This document shows positions 54,365 to 63,007 of a stretch of DNA of 64,000 nucleotides, piece by piece. The stretch's first letter is position 1. Every line of letters begins with the position of its first letter. The notes under the pieces are model-generated. The model was not told the DNA's origin, ran no database searches, and saw only the letters and a program-made list of their open reading frames with translations. The position numbers and the translations under genes were made by a program. This DNA comes from Mesorhizobium sp. M2A.F.Ca.ET.046.03.2.1 (GTDB lineage Bacteria; Pseudomonadota; Alphaproteobacteria; Rhizobiales; Rhizobiaceae). Where the stretch lies: positions 3,534,001-3,598,000 of the forward strand of contig NZ_CP034449.1 in the NCBI RefSeq assembly GCF_003952425.1, written 5' to 3'.

Positions 54365-55536
54365 GTTCGATTTCCCTTGCTACCTGGCGGAGCGGCGCTT
54401 GTGTCCACCGTGTGGTGTTGCCGGGTTCAAGCGCCAGCCGCTGAAGATGATGAAGCCGACGTGCATCATTGTTGAAGCTGCTGAAGCGCTAGCGCAGCGA
54501 AGAAGAACCGCCAGGGAGCCATACGATCAGCGGATGGCGCACAGGATCGCTGGTCCTCGACGCACCCGTTTCCGGTTAACCTCCGAGCCAGCGACTGTCG
54601 GCCCTCCAACAGGGAAACCGGCAGTCCCGCGCGCGTCCGCAACAGCGGACGGTTGTCGTGCGTAGGACGGAGGAAATTCGCCCCTGCCTCGGGCGGTGAA
54701 CGGGACAGCCGTAGGAGCGTCAGCAAAGCGCAGGCCGCAGGACGGGACGCGGGACGACTTTCCCCGTCCGCGGCGATCCGCATGTGTTTGCGTCAGGAGA
54801 AAGGCTGACCGGACGAAAGGCGCACTGCCGCTTCTCGAAAGTCCGGTCGCTGATCAGCGACGTGCGGTAGGATCGGCCATAGCAGGGCCGAGTTCCCCCT
54901 GGAAGAAAAAACAGGTGTTGCACCCGTCGGGTCCCCCTCAATTGCTGGGCAGCCTGTTAACTTCCAGCCTGGCATACTCGCTCTCCAGGTCGTCTTGCGC
55001 GGGTTCGGCAATTCCTCGAGCGTCAGCTCCACGGCCAAGATCGCCCGCTCAACGATCTCACCCGCGTCGAGCTCGGCCAGGCCCGAATCAATACCGGCCC
55101 AGCTGGTTGGCTGCCAGTCGCAGGAGACTGAGATTCTGCATGGCAGAGTTTACTCGGCAAGCGCCAGCCAGCGCTCTCGGTGGGCCGCATTCATACCCCA
55201 ACAGAGCGCGTTCAAAGCTGAGGTTGCCGCCAAGGCGCTGTCAAGCAGAGGCTTATCGCGAAATAGAGACGTACGGGCTGCGATCGTTCGAAGGTCGTCG
55301 AACGATCGACCTGATTGCAGACCGCGCATACGCCTACGAGGCCCGGGGGTACGTCCTGGGATGTTTTAGAACAGCCATGCCCGCATTACTCCAGGAGCTT
55401 GGCGCAAGGCAACGGAGGCCTACGAGTTCTGCTGCACCCGGACAAGGAGCCCGTGTGCCGGTACTCACCAAACCGCCAGCTGGTTCCGAAATAAGGCGAT
55501 GTCGCAGGTCCGAACAGCTTGCGCACGACTGCGCGA
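54365..55536. other. long non-coding or decayed region
   Basis: About 1.2 kb without a recognisable gene. Open frames are Arg/Ser/Pro-rich. A segment at 54600-54900 has inverted-repeat-rich, GC-rich sequence reminiscent of a mobile intron or IS end, but no reverse transcriptase or transposase motif was found. Confidence 0.35.
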
Positions 55537-55605
55537 GGCATAAACTGGTTTTAACCCTAGCGAAACCTTTTGTGCATTCTCAGGGCAGTTGCTGGTGCTT
55601 ACGAT
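55537..55605 (+). promoter_or_regulatory. repeat A, copy 4
   Basis: GGCATAAACTGGTTTTAACC, TAGCGAAACCTTTTGTGCAT and TCTCAGGGCAGTTGCTGGTG on the plus strand. It lies about 320 bp before the SDR at 55924 and reads toward it. Confidence 0.6.
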
Positions 55606-55923
55606 TAGAATGACACAAGCAAGGCTCGGCTTGCCGGATCCTGAGTATGTAATACTCCGCTTCCGCCGCTGCAGAAGCCAGTCGTCGGGGGGAACTTCGG
55701 CGGGGGGAAGGAAGCCGCGGGTCTCGATCAGCGGGATGGCATCTGGGTTTGAGGTAGCAGAACCGGGGAAGCGTCTTCACCGCTTCCCCGTCGATCCTGC
55801 GGATAGGGGCAGAGCTTGGCAAGCTAGTCCGCTCGGCAGATCGCAGAGGCGGTGGCATCGCCCAGACCATCGTGCCTCACGCGATGTCCCGCTGCCTATG
55901 CATGTCGCTCGTCGAAGTGAAGG

Positions 55924-56676
55924 GTGGAAAGGCAGTTGGATAAAAGGTTTGCAGGTAAGGTGGCTCTCGTGACGGGCGGGCGTAGCGGCATCGGTCTTGC
56001 GACTGCGCGACGTCTAAGGGACGAGGGCGCTCGCGTGTTCACCGCTCAACGTGGTGAGGACCGGGAATTCGAGGCCATTTCGGTCGACTTCACAGCTCCG
56101 ACCAAGGCGGCTCATGCTATCAAAGCGGTTGTCGAACGGGCGGGACGGCTCGATGTCCTGGTAAACAACGCCGGGGTCATGCAGGAGGCGCTCGTCGAAG
56201 ATATGAGCCTAGCAGATTGGGAGAGGACGATCGCCATAAATCTGACCACCCCATTCGTGCTGATAAAGGCGGCGATGCCTCACCTGCGGTCCACTGGCGG
56301 CGCGATCGTGAATGTCGGATCGATCGAGGGGCTGGGATCCAACCCGAAACACGCGGCCTATTGCGCCTCCAAGGCTGGTCTCCACGGTCTCACCCGCGCG
56401 GTTGCGATCGACCACGGCGCCGAAGGTGTGCGCTGCAACGCTGTCGCGCCTGGCTGGATCGACACCGACCTGAACTTGGATTTCATCGAGAGCATGCCGG
56501 ACCCCAAGCGCTTTCGCCAGCAGATCGGTAATATCCATCCAATTGGGCGAACGGGGAAGCCGGAGGAGGTCGCGAACCTCGTAGTCTGGCTGGCTTCGCC
56601 AGAATCCTCGTTTATCACCGGTCAGGTGTGGACGATCGATGGAGGCCGAATGGCGAAGCTCAGTCTGCCACAGTAG
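55924..56676 (+). CDS. SDR-family oxidoreductase, paralogue of 2109-2837
   Basis: A 250-residue SDR: TGGRSGIGLATA, NNAGVMQEAL, VGSIEGLGSNPKHAAYCASK and C-terminal DGGRMAKLSLPQ. Long blocks match the SDR at 2109-2837. The frame opens with GTG at 55924; a TTG at 55936 with GGAAAGG just before it would give an N-terminus closer in length to the paralogue. Substrate unknown. Confidence 0.87.
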   Translation: MERQLDKRFAGKVALVTGGRSGIGLATARRLRDEGARVFTAQRGEDREFEAISVDFTAPTKAAHAIKAVVERAGRLDVLVNNAGVMQEALVEDMSLADWERTIAINLTTPFVLIKAAMPHLRSTGGAIVNVGSIEGLGSNPKHAAYCASKAGLHGLTRAVAIDHGAEGVRCNAVAPGWIDTDLNLDFIESMPDPKRFRQQIGNIHPIGRTGKPEEVANLVVWLASPESSFITGQVWTIDGGRMAKLSLPQ

Positions 56677-57063
56677 AACCTGCGCAGGTTTGCCAAGCCG
56701 GACTTCATTGGACACCGCTCTCTTAAAAGGTGTTTGACAGCTTAGGTTGCAACCTGAGCGAAACGTTTGCGTTGTGCCCGGTATGAAAGAGGTCTAGGAT
56801 TTCGGAGGATCTCTTGCAGTATAGTTCTAGAATTTTCTAAGCGAAAATTAACGAGCTTAAGTTCTGCGCAATGCAAGCGAAACAGGAGTATGATGGACGG
56901 TACCTTATGTTTTTTTGGATGGGAGTCGGTTTCAGCGGACACCTCCATGTGCTTCCCAATATACGTCGACCGGGCTAGATTTGGGATGTCGTGAGACGGC
57001 GATACATTTTGTACCGGGAATGGGCGCTCTCGCGGTCGGGCACTCGATCCTGATACTTGGCGC
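56677..57063. other. intergenic region between convergent genes
   Basis: About 390 bp with no gene. At 56745-56775 the sequence CCTGAGCGAAACGTTTGCG resembles the core of repeat A but the flanks do not. Confidence 0.35.
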
Positions 57064-58875
57064 TCAGGCCAGGCCCATCGCTAGTTCCAACGCCTGCCGT
57101 TCGAAGAGGCGGCGGTAAATGCCACCATCGAGATCGATCAGCGCGGCATGATCGCCGTCCTCCATGATGCGGCCACGGTCGAAGACGAGCAGCCGATCGA
57201 GCGAGCGGACCGTCGACAGCCGGTGTGCGATGACGAGTGTGGTTCGACCCACCATCAACCGATCCACCGCTTGTTGAATGAGCACCTCGGATTCCGAATC
57301 GAGGCTCGATGTGGCCTCGTCAAGAATAAGGATCGGCGCGTTCGCCAGGAAGGCGCGCGCGATCGCCACGCGCTGGCGCTCGCCGCCGGAGAGCTTCAAA
57401 CCTCTTTCGCCGACCAATGTCCCATAGCCCTTCGGCAGGGGCGCGATGAAGTCATGCGCACTGGCCAGCCGTGCCGCTTGCTCGATTTCGGCCTGGCTCG
57501 CGCCAGGCCGGCCATAGGCGATGTTCTCGGCAAGCGACCTGTGAAACAGGATAGGCTCCTGCTGCACGATCGCGATCTGCGAACGGAGCGACTCTTGGGT
57601 CACCTCGGAGACGTCCTGGCCGTCTATCAGGATCCGGCCGCCGCTCAGGTCGTAGAGTCTCTGGATGAGCTTCACGAATGTTGACTTGCCGGAACCGGAA
57701 GGTCCAACCAACCCAACCCTTTCGCCAGCCTCAATCGACAGCGAACATTGGCTATAGATCGGCAGGGGATGGTTGGCGTAACGGAAGTGGACGTTCTCGA
57801 AATCGATGCGGCCCGTCGTGATCCGGATCGGCTTGGCCTCTGGACGATCCGCAACATCCAGCTGCTGATTGTGGATGGCCACCAGTTCTTCCATATCATT
57901 AACCGAGCGTTGCACGGTGCGGACATGCATGCCGGCATCACGCAGATAGCCCTTCAGGACGATGAAGGACGTGAGAACATAGGCTATCTCGCCCGGCGTT
58001 GCCTGTCCATGCGACCACAGAAGCAGGGCATATCCGACCACCGCCACCCTGAGCGCAACCAAAGTGACGCCTTGGGTTGAGTCGACGATCGTTCCGCGCA
58101 CCCAACTCCGGCGCGCGCGGTGCCGCCATTTGGTCATGATATTTTCAAGCCGCTGGTCTTCGCGAACCTCGGCGCCGAAGCCTTTGACCACAGCGTTGCA
58201 ACTGACCGCGTCCGCAAGCGCGCCGCCGAGCTTTGTGTCCCATTGGTTGGCAAGGCTCGCCGCCGGCGCGACATAGCTGAGCGACAGCGAAATCGAAAAC
58301 GCTAGATAGATCAGAGAGCCGCAAGCAAAGATCACGCCCATGACCGGCCAGTGCCAGCCGAGCAGCGCCGTCGAACCTACCAAGATGATAAAGGACGGGA
58401 ACAGCGCGACCAATATTGTGCTGTTTAGAGGGTCGAGCGCCCACATGCCGCGCGTTATCTTGCGCACTGTCGAGCCGGCGAAGCTGTTCGCATGCCAGTC
58501 TGTCGAAAAGCGCTGGACATGATAGAACGCTTCGTTCGCGACATCGGACATCATCTTCAGCAAAAGATCGTTCAGGCCAATGACGGCGATGTGGCGCATG
58601 GCGATGGCAACGAGCGCAAGCGCAATCGGTACAGAGAAGGCTGCAAGGGCCGAATGCCAGGCTGGTGCTGCCACAGCAGCGCCGCCTGCAACAGCATCGA
58701 TGAGACGACCTGAATAGACCGGCATCAGCACGTCAGCCAGCGTGGAGGCAAGCATCGCAGCCGTGATGATCGCGAGCCGCACCGGCTGCCGGCTCCAGTG
58801 GCGGACAGTGAAGGCGAGTACGTGGCGACCAGTGGCGCCGCGTCCATGGACGGGGAAACGTTTCATAGTTTCCAA
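57064..58875 (-). CDS. ABC exporter, permease fused to ATPase (MsbA/LapB type)
   Basis: A 603-residue half-transporter. Residues about 30-330 hold six membrane helices; the C-terminal ATPase has Walker A GLVGPSGSGKSTFVKLIQRL, signature LKLSGGERQRVAIARA and Walker B ILILDEATSSLDSE. Starts at 58875 or 58866 are possible. Half-size exporters of this type move lipids, drugs, glucans or peptides outward. It is divergent from the luxR gene, suggesting a quorum-regulated export function (inference). A decayed relative lies at 62225-62400. Confidence 0.9.
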   Translation of the reverse strand: METMKRFPVHGRGATGRHVLAFTVRHWSRQPVRLAIITAAMLASTLADVLMPVYSGRLIDAVAGGAAVAAPAWHSALAAFSVPIALALVAIAMRHIAVIGLNDLLLKMMSDVANEAFYHVQRFSTDWHANSFAGSTVRKITRGMWALDPLNSTILVALFPSFIILVGSTALLGWHWPVMGVIFACGSLIYLAFSISLSLSYVAPAASLANQWDTKLGGALADAVSCNAVVKGFGAEVREDQRLENIMTKWRHRARRSWVRGTIVDSTQGVTLVALRVAVVGYALLLWSHGQATPGEIAYVLTSFIVLKGYLRDAGMHVRTVQRSVNDMEELVAIHNQQLDVADRPEAKPIRITTGRIDFENVHFRYANHPLPIYSQCSLSIEAGERVGLVGPSGSGKSTFVKLIQRLYDLSGGRILIDGQDVSEVTQESLRSQIAIVQQEPILFHRSLAENIAYGRPGASQAEIEQAARLASAHDFIAPLPKGYGTLVGERGLKLSGGERQRVAIARAFLANAPILILDEATSSLDSESEVLIQQAVDRLMVGRTTLVIAHRLSTVRSLDRLLVFDRGRIMEDGDHAALIDLDGGIYRRLFERQALELAMGLA

Positions 58876-59542
58876 GCGGGCGCATCAACACGCTCGGTCC
58901 CAAAGACGTTAAAAGACAAAACTAGAATTTTCGACCTCCCCCATAACAGCATCAATTTTGGCGGGCAGCTCCTGCCGCCTCACGACGGTGATGTTCAAAA
59001 GTCGTGCCAACTGAGCGGGAACATCCGAAGGACAAATTCAGCAGGTTACCGAGCCTGGAGAAAGTCAGCCGCGATCCAGTCGAATACTTTTGCTACGGCT
59101 GCCCAGCTCGGGAGATTGGAAAAGAAGGTCGACGTATCGATTGAATTGTGAACTTGTTCTTTCTCCATCCGATAAGCGGAGTGAGTGCATCACGTTGCCT
59201 CGATCAAATAAGTACAGTTGCCATGCAGCTTTCTCAGGCCCGGGACTTAGGTGCTGATTTCAAAAGCGCGCCGCGAATACGTTCCTGCCCATATTCCGTC
59301 AATCGAATGCTCGACTGTCGGATTGTGCGCTCCCCGACACAGTGCTGTTCGGTTCGCCTCCTGGGTACCTCCCCCAGTCGATTGACGACCTGAAGAAGAA
59401 GCTTCGCTCGCAAGCTGGCACGACTCTTGAGGGTACTCCAGGTGGCGAAAGGAACTCCGGCTCGAGTCCCGTTGACTTCGGATGTTGCGAGGCTGGGCTG
59501 GAGCAAACTTTGCACCGATGAGAACGCAATGAAGGAGGCATC
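58876..59542. other. divergent intergenic region between ABC exporter and luxR
   Basis: About 670 bp. No gene recognised. On the minus strand 58995-59010 reads TTGGCACGACTTTTGA, the same type of box as before the methyltransferase gene (8898-8913). No clear lux-box palindrome was found by eye. Confidence 0.4.
58995..59010 (-). promoter_or_regulatory. sigma-54-like box with non-consensus -12
   Basis: TTGGCACG-N4-TTGA, about 120 bp upstream of the exporter start; perfect -24 half, GA instead of GC at -12. No TGT-N10-ACA site was seen upstream. Confidence 0.3.
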
Positions 59543-60286
59543 ATGGAACTCCCGCAGGTGGAGTTAGACCTATTCCTCGAGATGACTGATGATATCGCTC
59601 AATCCGAACAGTTGTTCGAACGGATGTCTGCGTTTGCGCTGAAGTTCGATTGCCCGTGGATTGCCTATGGCCCGCTCGCATCAAAACAGGGGGTTTTCAA
59701 GCCGAACCGAGAGGGTTCTGTGGTGATGTGGAATTATCCTGCTGAATGGCAGGAGCGCTACTCGAGAATGGGCTATGCCAAAATAGACCCACTCATCAAG
59801 AAAGGTCGAAAGGAGGCGGGGCCCTTTCGATGGAGCGAGGTGTATACCGATGAAAGCATAACTGAAGATGGACGCCGCGTCTTGGACGAAGCAGCAACAT
59901 TCGGCTTGAGGTCAGGCGTTACCGTCCCATTACATGGCCCTGGTGACAGCTTTAGGTTTGTGAGTTTTGCTCAATCCTCGGACTGCGAATTGCAGAATAG
60001 AACGATCACCTACCTGCAAATGGCCGCGCTGCGGTTTCATCGGATGGTTACGAAGTTCGACACTACGACTGCGTCGGAACGAGTACATAACCTGTCTCCG
60101 AGAGAAATACATTGCATTGATTGGGTGTCGAAAGGAAAATCGTCATGGGAAATAGGAACTATTTTAGGCAGATCACGAAATACGATAGATTTCCATTTAA
60201 AAAATGTAATGCGGAAGTTGGATGCGACCAGCAGAACGGTAGCTGTTGTAAAAGCTTTGAAACTTGGGATTATCGAACCGCCGTAG
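59543..60286 (+). CDS. LuxR-family quorum-sensing regulator
   Basis: A 247-residue protein with N-terminal autoinducer-binding domain and C-terminal GerE HTH (LSPREIHCIDWVSKGKSSWE, IGTILGRSRNTIDFHLKNVM). The AHL-pocket residues W, Y, D, P, W and G occur at the TraR spacings 57, 61, 70, 71, 85 and 113 (EWQERY, KIDPLI, FRWSEV, LRSG), so AHL binding is expected. ATG 59543 has GAAGGAGGC upstream. No luxI-type synthase gene lies in the window. Confidence 0.92.
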   Translation: MELPQVELDLFLEMTDDIAQSEQLFERMSAFALKFDCPWIAYGPLASKQGVFKPNREGSVVMWNYPAEWQERYSRMGYAKIDPLIKKGRKEAGPFRWSEVYTDESITEDGRRVLDEAATFGLRSGVTVPLHGPGDSFRFVSFAQSSDCELQNRTITYLQMAALRFHRMVTKFDTTTASERVHNLSPREIHCIDWVSKGKSSWEIGTILGRSRNTIDFHLKNVMRKLDATSRTVAVVKALKLGIIEPP

Positions 60287-60611
60287 GTGCGCAGCTAGTT
60301 CTCCGCCCGTAGTAGCGCGCGTGATAGCCGAGAGCTCCGGCGTGCGCTCGCTCTTCGAAGCCCCAGCGCCTCGTCCATCTCGGCCTCGAGCACCTCCTGC
60401 ATCACCCACCTCGTTCGATCTATCCGGGTTTCAAAGCAGAATGTCTTTGACGGCAGCGCTGGCGGTCTTACTTTCCGTCTTGATCATGGCGGCGTTCCTT
60501 CCAGGGAATCGGTGACGTTGAGCACCACCCTGTCATGACCGCCCGCTCTCAGCGAATTTGCAGAACTCAGCACGCCATTCTGTCTTAAGCGACTGACGCA
60601 TGAGTGATGTG

Positions 60612-60627
60612 TGTCCAAAATCTGACA
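60612..60627. promoter_or_regulatory. NifA-type upstream activator site TGT-N10-ACA
   Basis: TGTCCAAAATCTGACA matches the NifA consensus exactly and lies about 100 bp upstream of the consensus RpoN box at 60723. Confidence 0.6.
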
Positions 60628-60722
60628 GCCGTCAGAAAACATGTCGGGTTCAAAACAGCGGAGCGTCTTGGGCCTGTCGGGCTTTTCGAAGCCTATCACG
60701 CAGTAACTGCGCGCCAAGGGCA

Positions 60723-60739
60723 CTGGCACGGCCTTTGCT
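60723..60739 (+). promoter_or_regulatory. RpoN (sigma-54) -24/-12 promoter
   Basis: CTGGCACGGCCTTTGCT, identical to the box before the TlpA-like gene at 4571-4587; similarity continues about 20 bp downstream (GGTCGAGGTGCGGCAA against GGTTGAAATGCGGCAA). It points toward the radical SAM gene. Confidence 0.8.
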
Positions 60740-61129
60740 GGTCGAGGTGCGGCAATATAGTGTGAGGGTTAAGCCGCATGAGAACACGGAACTCGCTCGA
60801 CGTAAGGGATGATCGACCTCATCCAGAAAGCTTCTCTCCGGCGGGTTCGAGGGTGCTGCGCGCGCATCTCGGCGACGGGCCAGCGATCGACGATTGAGGC
60901 TACATCTCCGGAGCGAGTGATGCCTCGAAAATTGCAATGCTGTCTCTGGTCCGACGCGCTGGAAGTTTGTGAAGAGTCGGCCCGGCAAATCGGCGAACCG
61001 GTCGGCTTAGGCTGCGAAAAAGGGTAGATGGCCGCGTTGCCGCGGTGGATCAACAGGCGGTGTCAGAAAGCCAAAGGCACACGTACACTATCGTGGCGCT
61101 TCGCAGGAGGTAGATGGGAGTAATCACCA

Positions 61130-62137
61130 GTGATTTTACCGGAACTTCGCTCAGCAAACACAGCCGGCAGGGTTTTGGAGATAACGACGACCACGGGATG
61201 TGTCGTAGGATGTTCATATTGTCCCCAGGACAAGTTCGCGGTCCGGCAAAGAAAAGTGTCTCATGCGAGTCATCTGGGTCTTGAAGATTTCAAGCGGTGT
61301 CTGGCCCGCGTACCGACTTCCGTCGACATTGGTTTTGCGGGATACTCCGAACCTTGGCTCAATCCGGACTGCACCGAAATGGTGGAGCACGCCTTCGCCA
61401 AAGGCCATGGCATCAGGATTTTTACGACGCTGGTGGGAATGAACGGGCAGGACCTGCAGCGATTGCAAGCCTTGCGCTTGGGCGTATTCGTGGTCCATGT
61501 TTTCGATGACGGCACCTACATGAACAGCCGCCTGGTCGGAGACAAGTATCGCGATCTGGTTCGTCAACTCGTCGACGCGGACATCCCCTTGATCCGATTC
61601 GTGGCCTTGGGCGAGCCCCACCCAGATATAGCCGACATTATTCCTACCGAAGCACTGATAAAAGCGCGGCCGGTGAGCAGTAGGGGTGGAAGCGTCGACC
61701 CTAAGATCGTTGCACCACGTCAGCCAGTGCTCGGAGCCCTAACCTGCGTGGACGAACGACAGTATCGGAATGTTCTTCTTCCAAACGGCGACGTCACCCT
61801 GTGCTCCATGGATTTTGAACGGAGTCACGTATTGGGCAACCTTCTATATGAGGGTTACTCCGATCTGTTTGAAAAGCCAGTTTTTCGCGAAATCGTCGAC
61901 CGCATGAATGGAGCGGATGGTTTTCTGCTTTGCAGAATGTGTGAATTCGCCGATCCAAACGACCGGACCTGGGCGGATGCCGGCCGAGAGGGCGTGCCTG
62001 GCAATGCGGATGGCCCCACGACAAATGCACCTGCTCGCGACGCCATCGTGTTTTCGCGTGAGGCGCGGCAGTGGGCCTCGACCACATCGAAAGGGGTCTT
62101 CGGCTTCCAACCGAGCTTGTCGGCCTGCCTGCCTTGA
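61130..62137 (+). CDS. radical SAM/SPASM protein
   Basis: A 335-residue radical SAM enzyme. The [4Fe-4S]-binding CxxxCxxC is at Cys24, Cys28, Cys31 (GCVVGCSYCPQ). A C-terminal SPASM-like segment has LTCVDERQY, GDVTLCSMDFERSHVLGNL and LLCRMCEFA. A GTG at 61130 is used with GGGAG nine bases before it. SPASM members often modify peptides or act as small-molecule dehydrogenases. With a NifA/RpoN promoter upstream and an EctB-like aminotransferase downstream, a symbiosis-linked metabolite pathway is plausible; the substrate is unknown. Confidence 0.87.
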   Translation: MILPELRSANTAGRVLEITTTTGCVVGCSYCPQDKFAVRQRKVSHASHLGLEDFKRCLARVPTSVDIGFAGYSEPWLNPDCTEMVEHAFAKGHGIRIFTTLVGMNGQDLQRLQALRLGVFVVHVFDDGTYMNSRLVGDKYRDLVRQLVDADIPLIRFVALGEPHPDIADIIPTEALIKARPVSSRGGSVDPKIVAPRQPVLGALTCVDERQYRNVLLPNGDVTLCSMDFERSHVLGNLLYEGYSDLFEKPVFREIVDRMNGADGFLLCRMCEFADPNDRTWADAGREGVPGNADGPTTNAPARDAIVFSREARQWASTTSKGVFGFQPSLSACLP

Positions 62138-62224
62138 GGTAACGCCGATCACAGGTCAACCTCGGTCGGACGGAAACAGCGTTCGTCGATCCCGATCAGC
62201 GCTTGATTACTTACTCACGGCCCA

Positions 62225-62400
62225 CCTCGTCAACGCCTTCAGCCTCCCAGACGATCTCCTGTTCGACTCGCCTGAAGGCAGCAGCCCCAGCTGCGGCCGG
62301 GGATGGTTGCCGTCGCGGTAGTTGACGCTCTCGAAACCGATGCGGCCCTTCGCCAGCGCGTCTCCCGGTTGCTTCCGCCTGGCCTACGAACGGGCTTTCC
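62225..62400 (-). pseudogene. ABC exporter fragment (ATPase-domain start)
   Basis: Minus-strand text KGRIGFESVNYRDGNHPRPQ aligns with TGRIDFENVHFRYANHPLPI just before Walker A in the exporter at 57064-58875; nucleotide similarity is clear over about 60 bp around 62301-62360. Frames break on both sides. Confidence 0.6.
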
Positions 62401-63007
62401 GTCAAGGGGGTCCACGGCGGCCCCGCCCTTTTGATCCGGCGGCTCGGGCCAGTTATCGCGCAAGAGATCGGAATCCGCATTCTTCTCAAAGAGAGCGTGG
62501 CTTTCGCTGTGTCATCGGTCATCAAATAGTTTCTTGAATCAGGTTGGTGTCCGCAGCCCGAGGTTGAACGGCGAATATTGATGACCGCCGCGAAGCCGCT
62601 CGCTCGCTACGGCGCCATCGAGGAGCGCGCTCGCGAGCGGCTTCGCTACCGCCGAGCGACACAACCTCTGGCGACGCGACCCTGCTGATCTCCTTGGACC
62701 CATTCATTTGTGCGGAGGCGCTATGGGCAGCGATGGGTGGGTACGTCAACTACCTGATGCCATAGTATCGGTGCTTTCGCGGAAGGTTTAGAAGCCATCT
62801 TGTTGCAGCACATTCCCCGAAGACATCCGAATGGAGGGCAACGCAACCAACAATATTCAATGAGGATCCCGGCACCACCAGACCAAACCCAGACCAAACA
62901 AAGCTGCCTCCGGCATTCTGCTTCAATGTTAAACGACGAACATATGCCGCAAACCACTAGCCATTAAACAGCTCTCTTCTTTGACGACTATGTGCAGAGG
63001 ACTTAAT
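62401..63007. other. intergenic region with a long hairpin
   Basis: About 600 bp without a gene before the aminotransferase. GCGAAGCCGCTCGC (62590-62603) and its exact complement GCGAGCGGCTTCGC (62633-62646) form a 14-bp stem with a 29-base loop; it may be an IS end or transcript structure. Confidence 0.5.

Larger units (their letters stand above)
60287..61129. other. intergenic region carrying a NifA/RpoN promoter
   Basis: About 840 bp before the radical SAM gene. Besides the promoter elements below, a short frame at 60778 (MRTRNSLDVRDDRPHPESFS, stop at 60897) and a 72-codon frame at 60809 exist, neither with recognisable similarity. They could be remains of a small gene or a leader. Confidence 0.4.

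Noticed and set aside
54600..54920. Group II intron or IS end suggested by GC-rich inverted repeats
   Set aside because: No reverse transcriptase, domain V hairpin or transposase text could be recognised.
56745..56775. Fifth copy of repeat A
   Set aside because: Only the short AGCGAAACGTTTGCG core is similar; flanks differ and no gene follows in the right orientation.
59160..59215. Second nod-box-like stretch (CATCC...GATCAAATAAG) before luxR
   Set aside because: Only the CATCC start and a few scattered bases fit; the conserved TTTACCAATC end is absent.
60809..61027. 72-codon ORF before the radical SAM gene as a RiPP precursor peptide
   Set aside because: No leader or repeated core pattern, ordinary ribosome site, and competing frames of similar quality; kept only as a question under the promoter finding.
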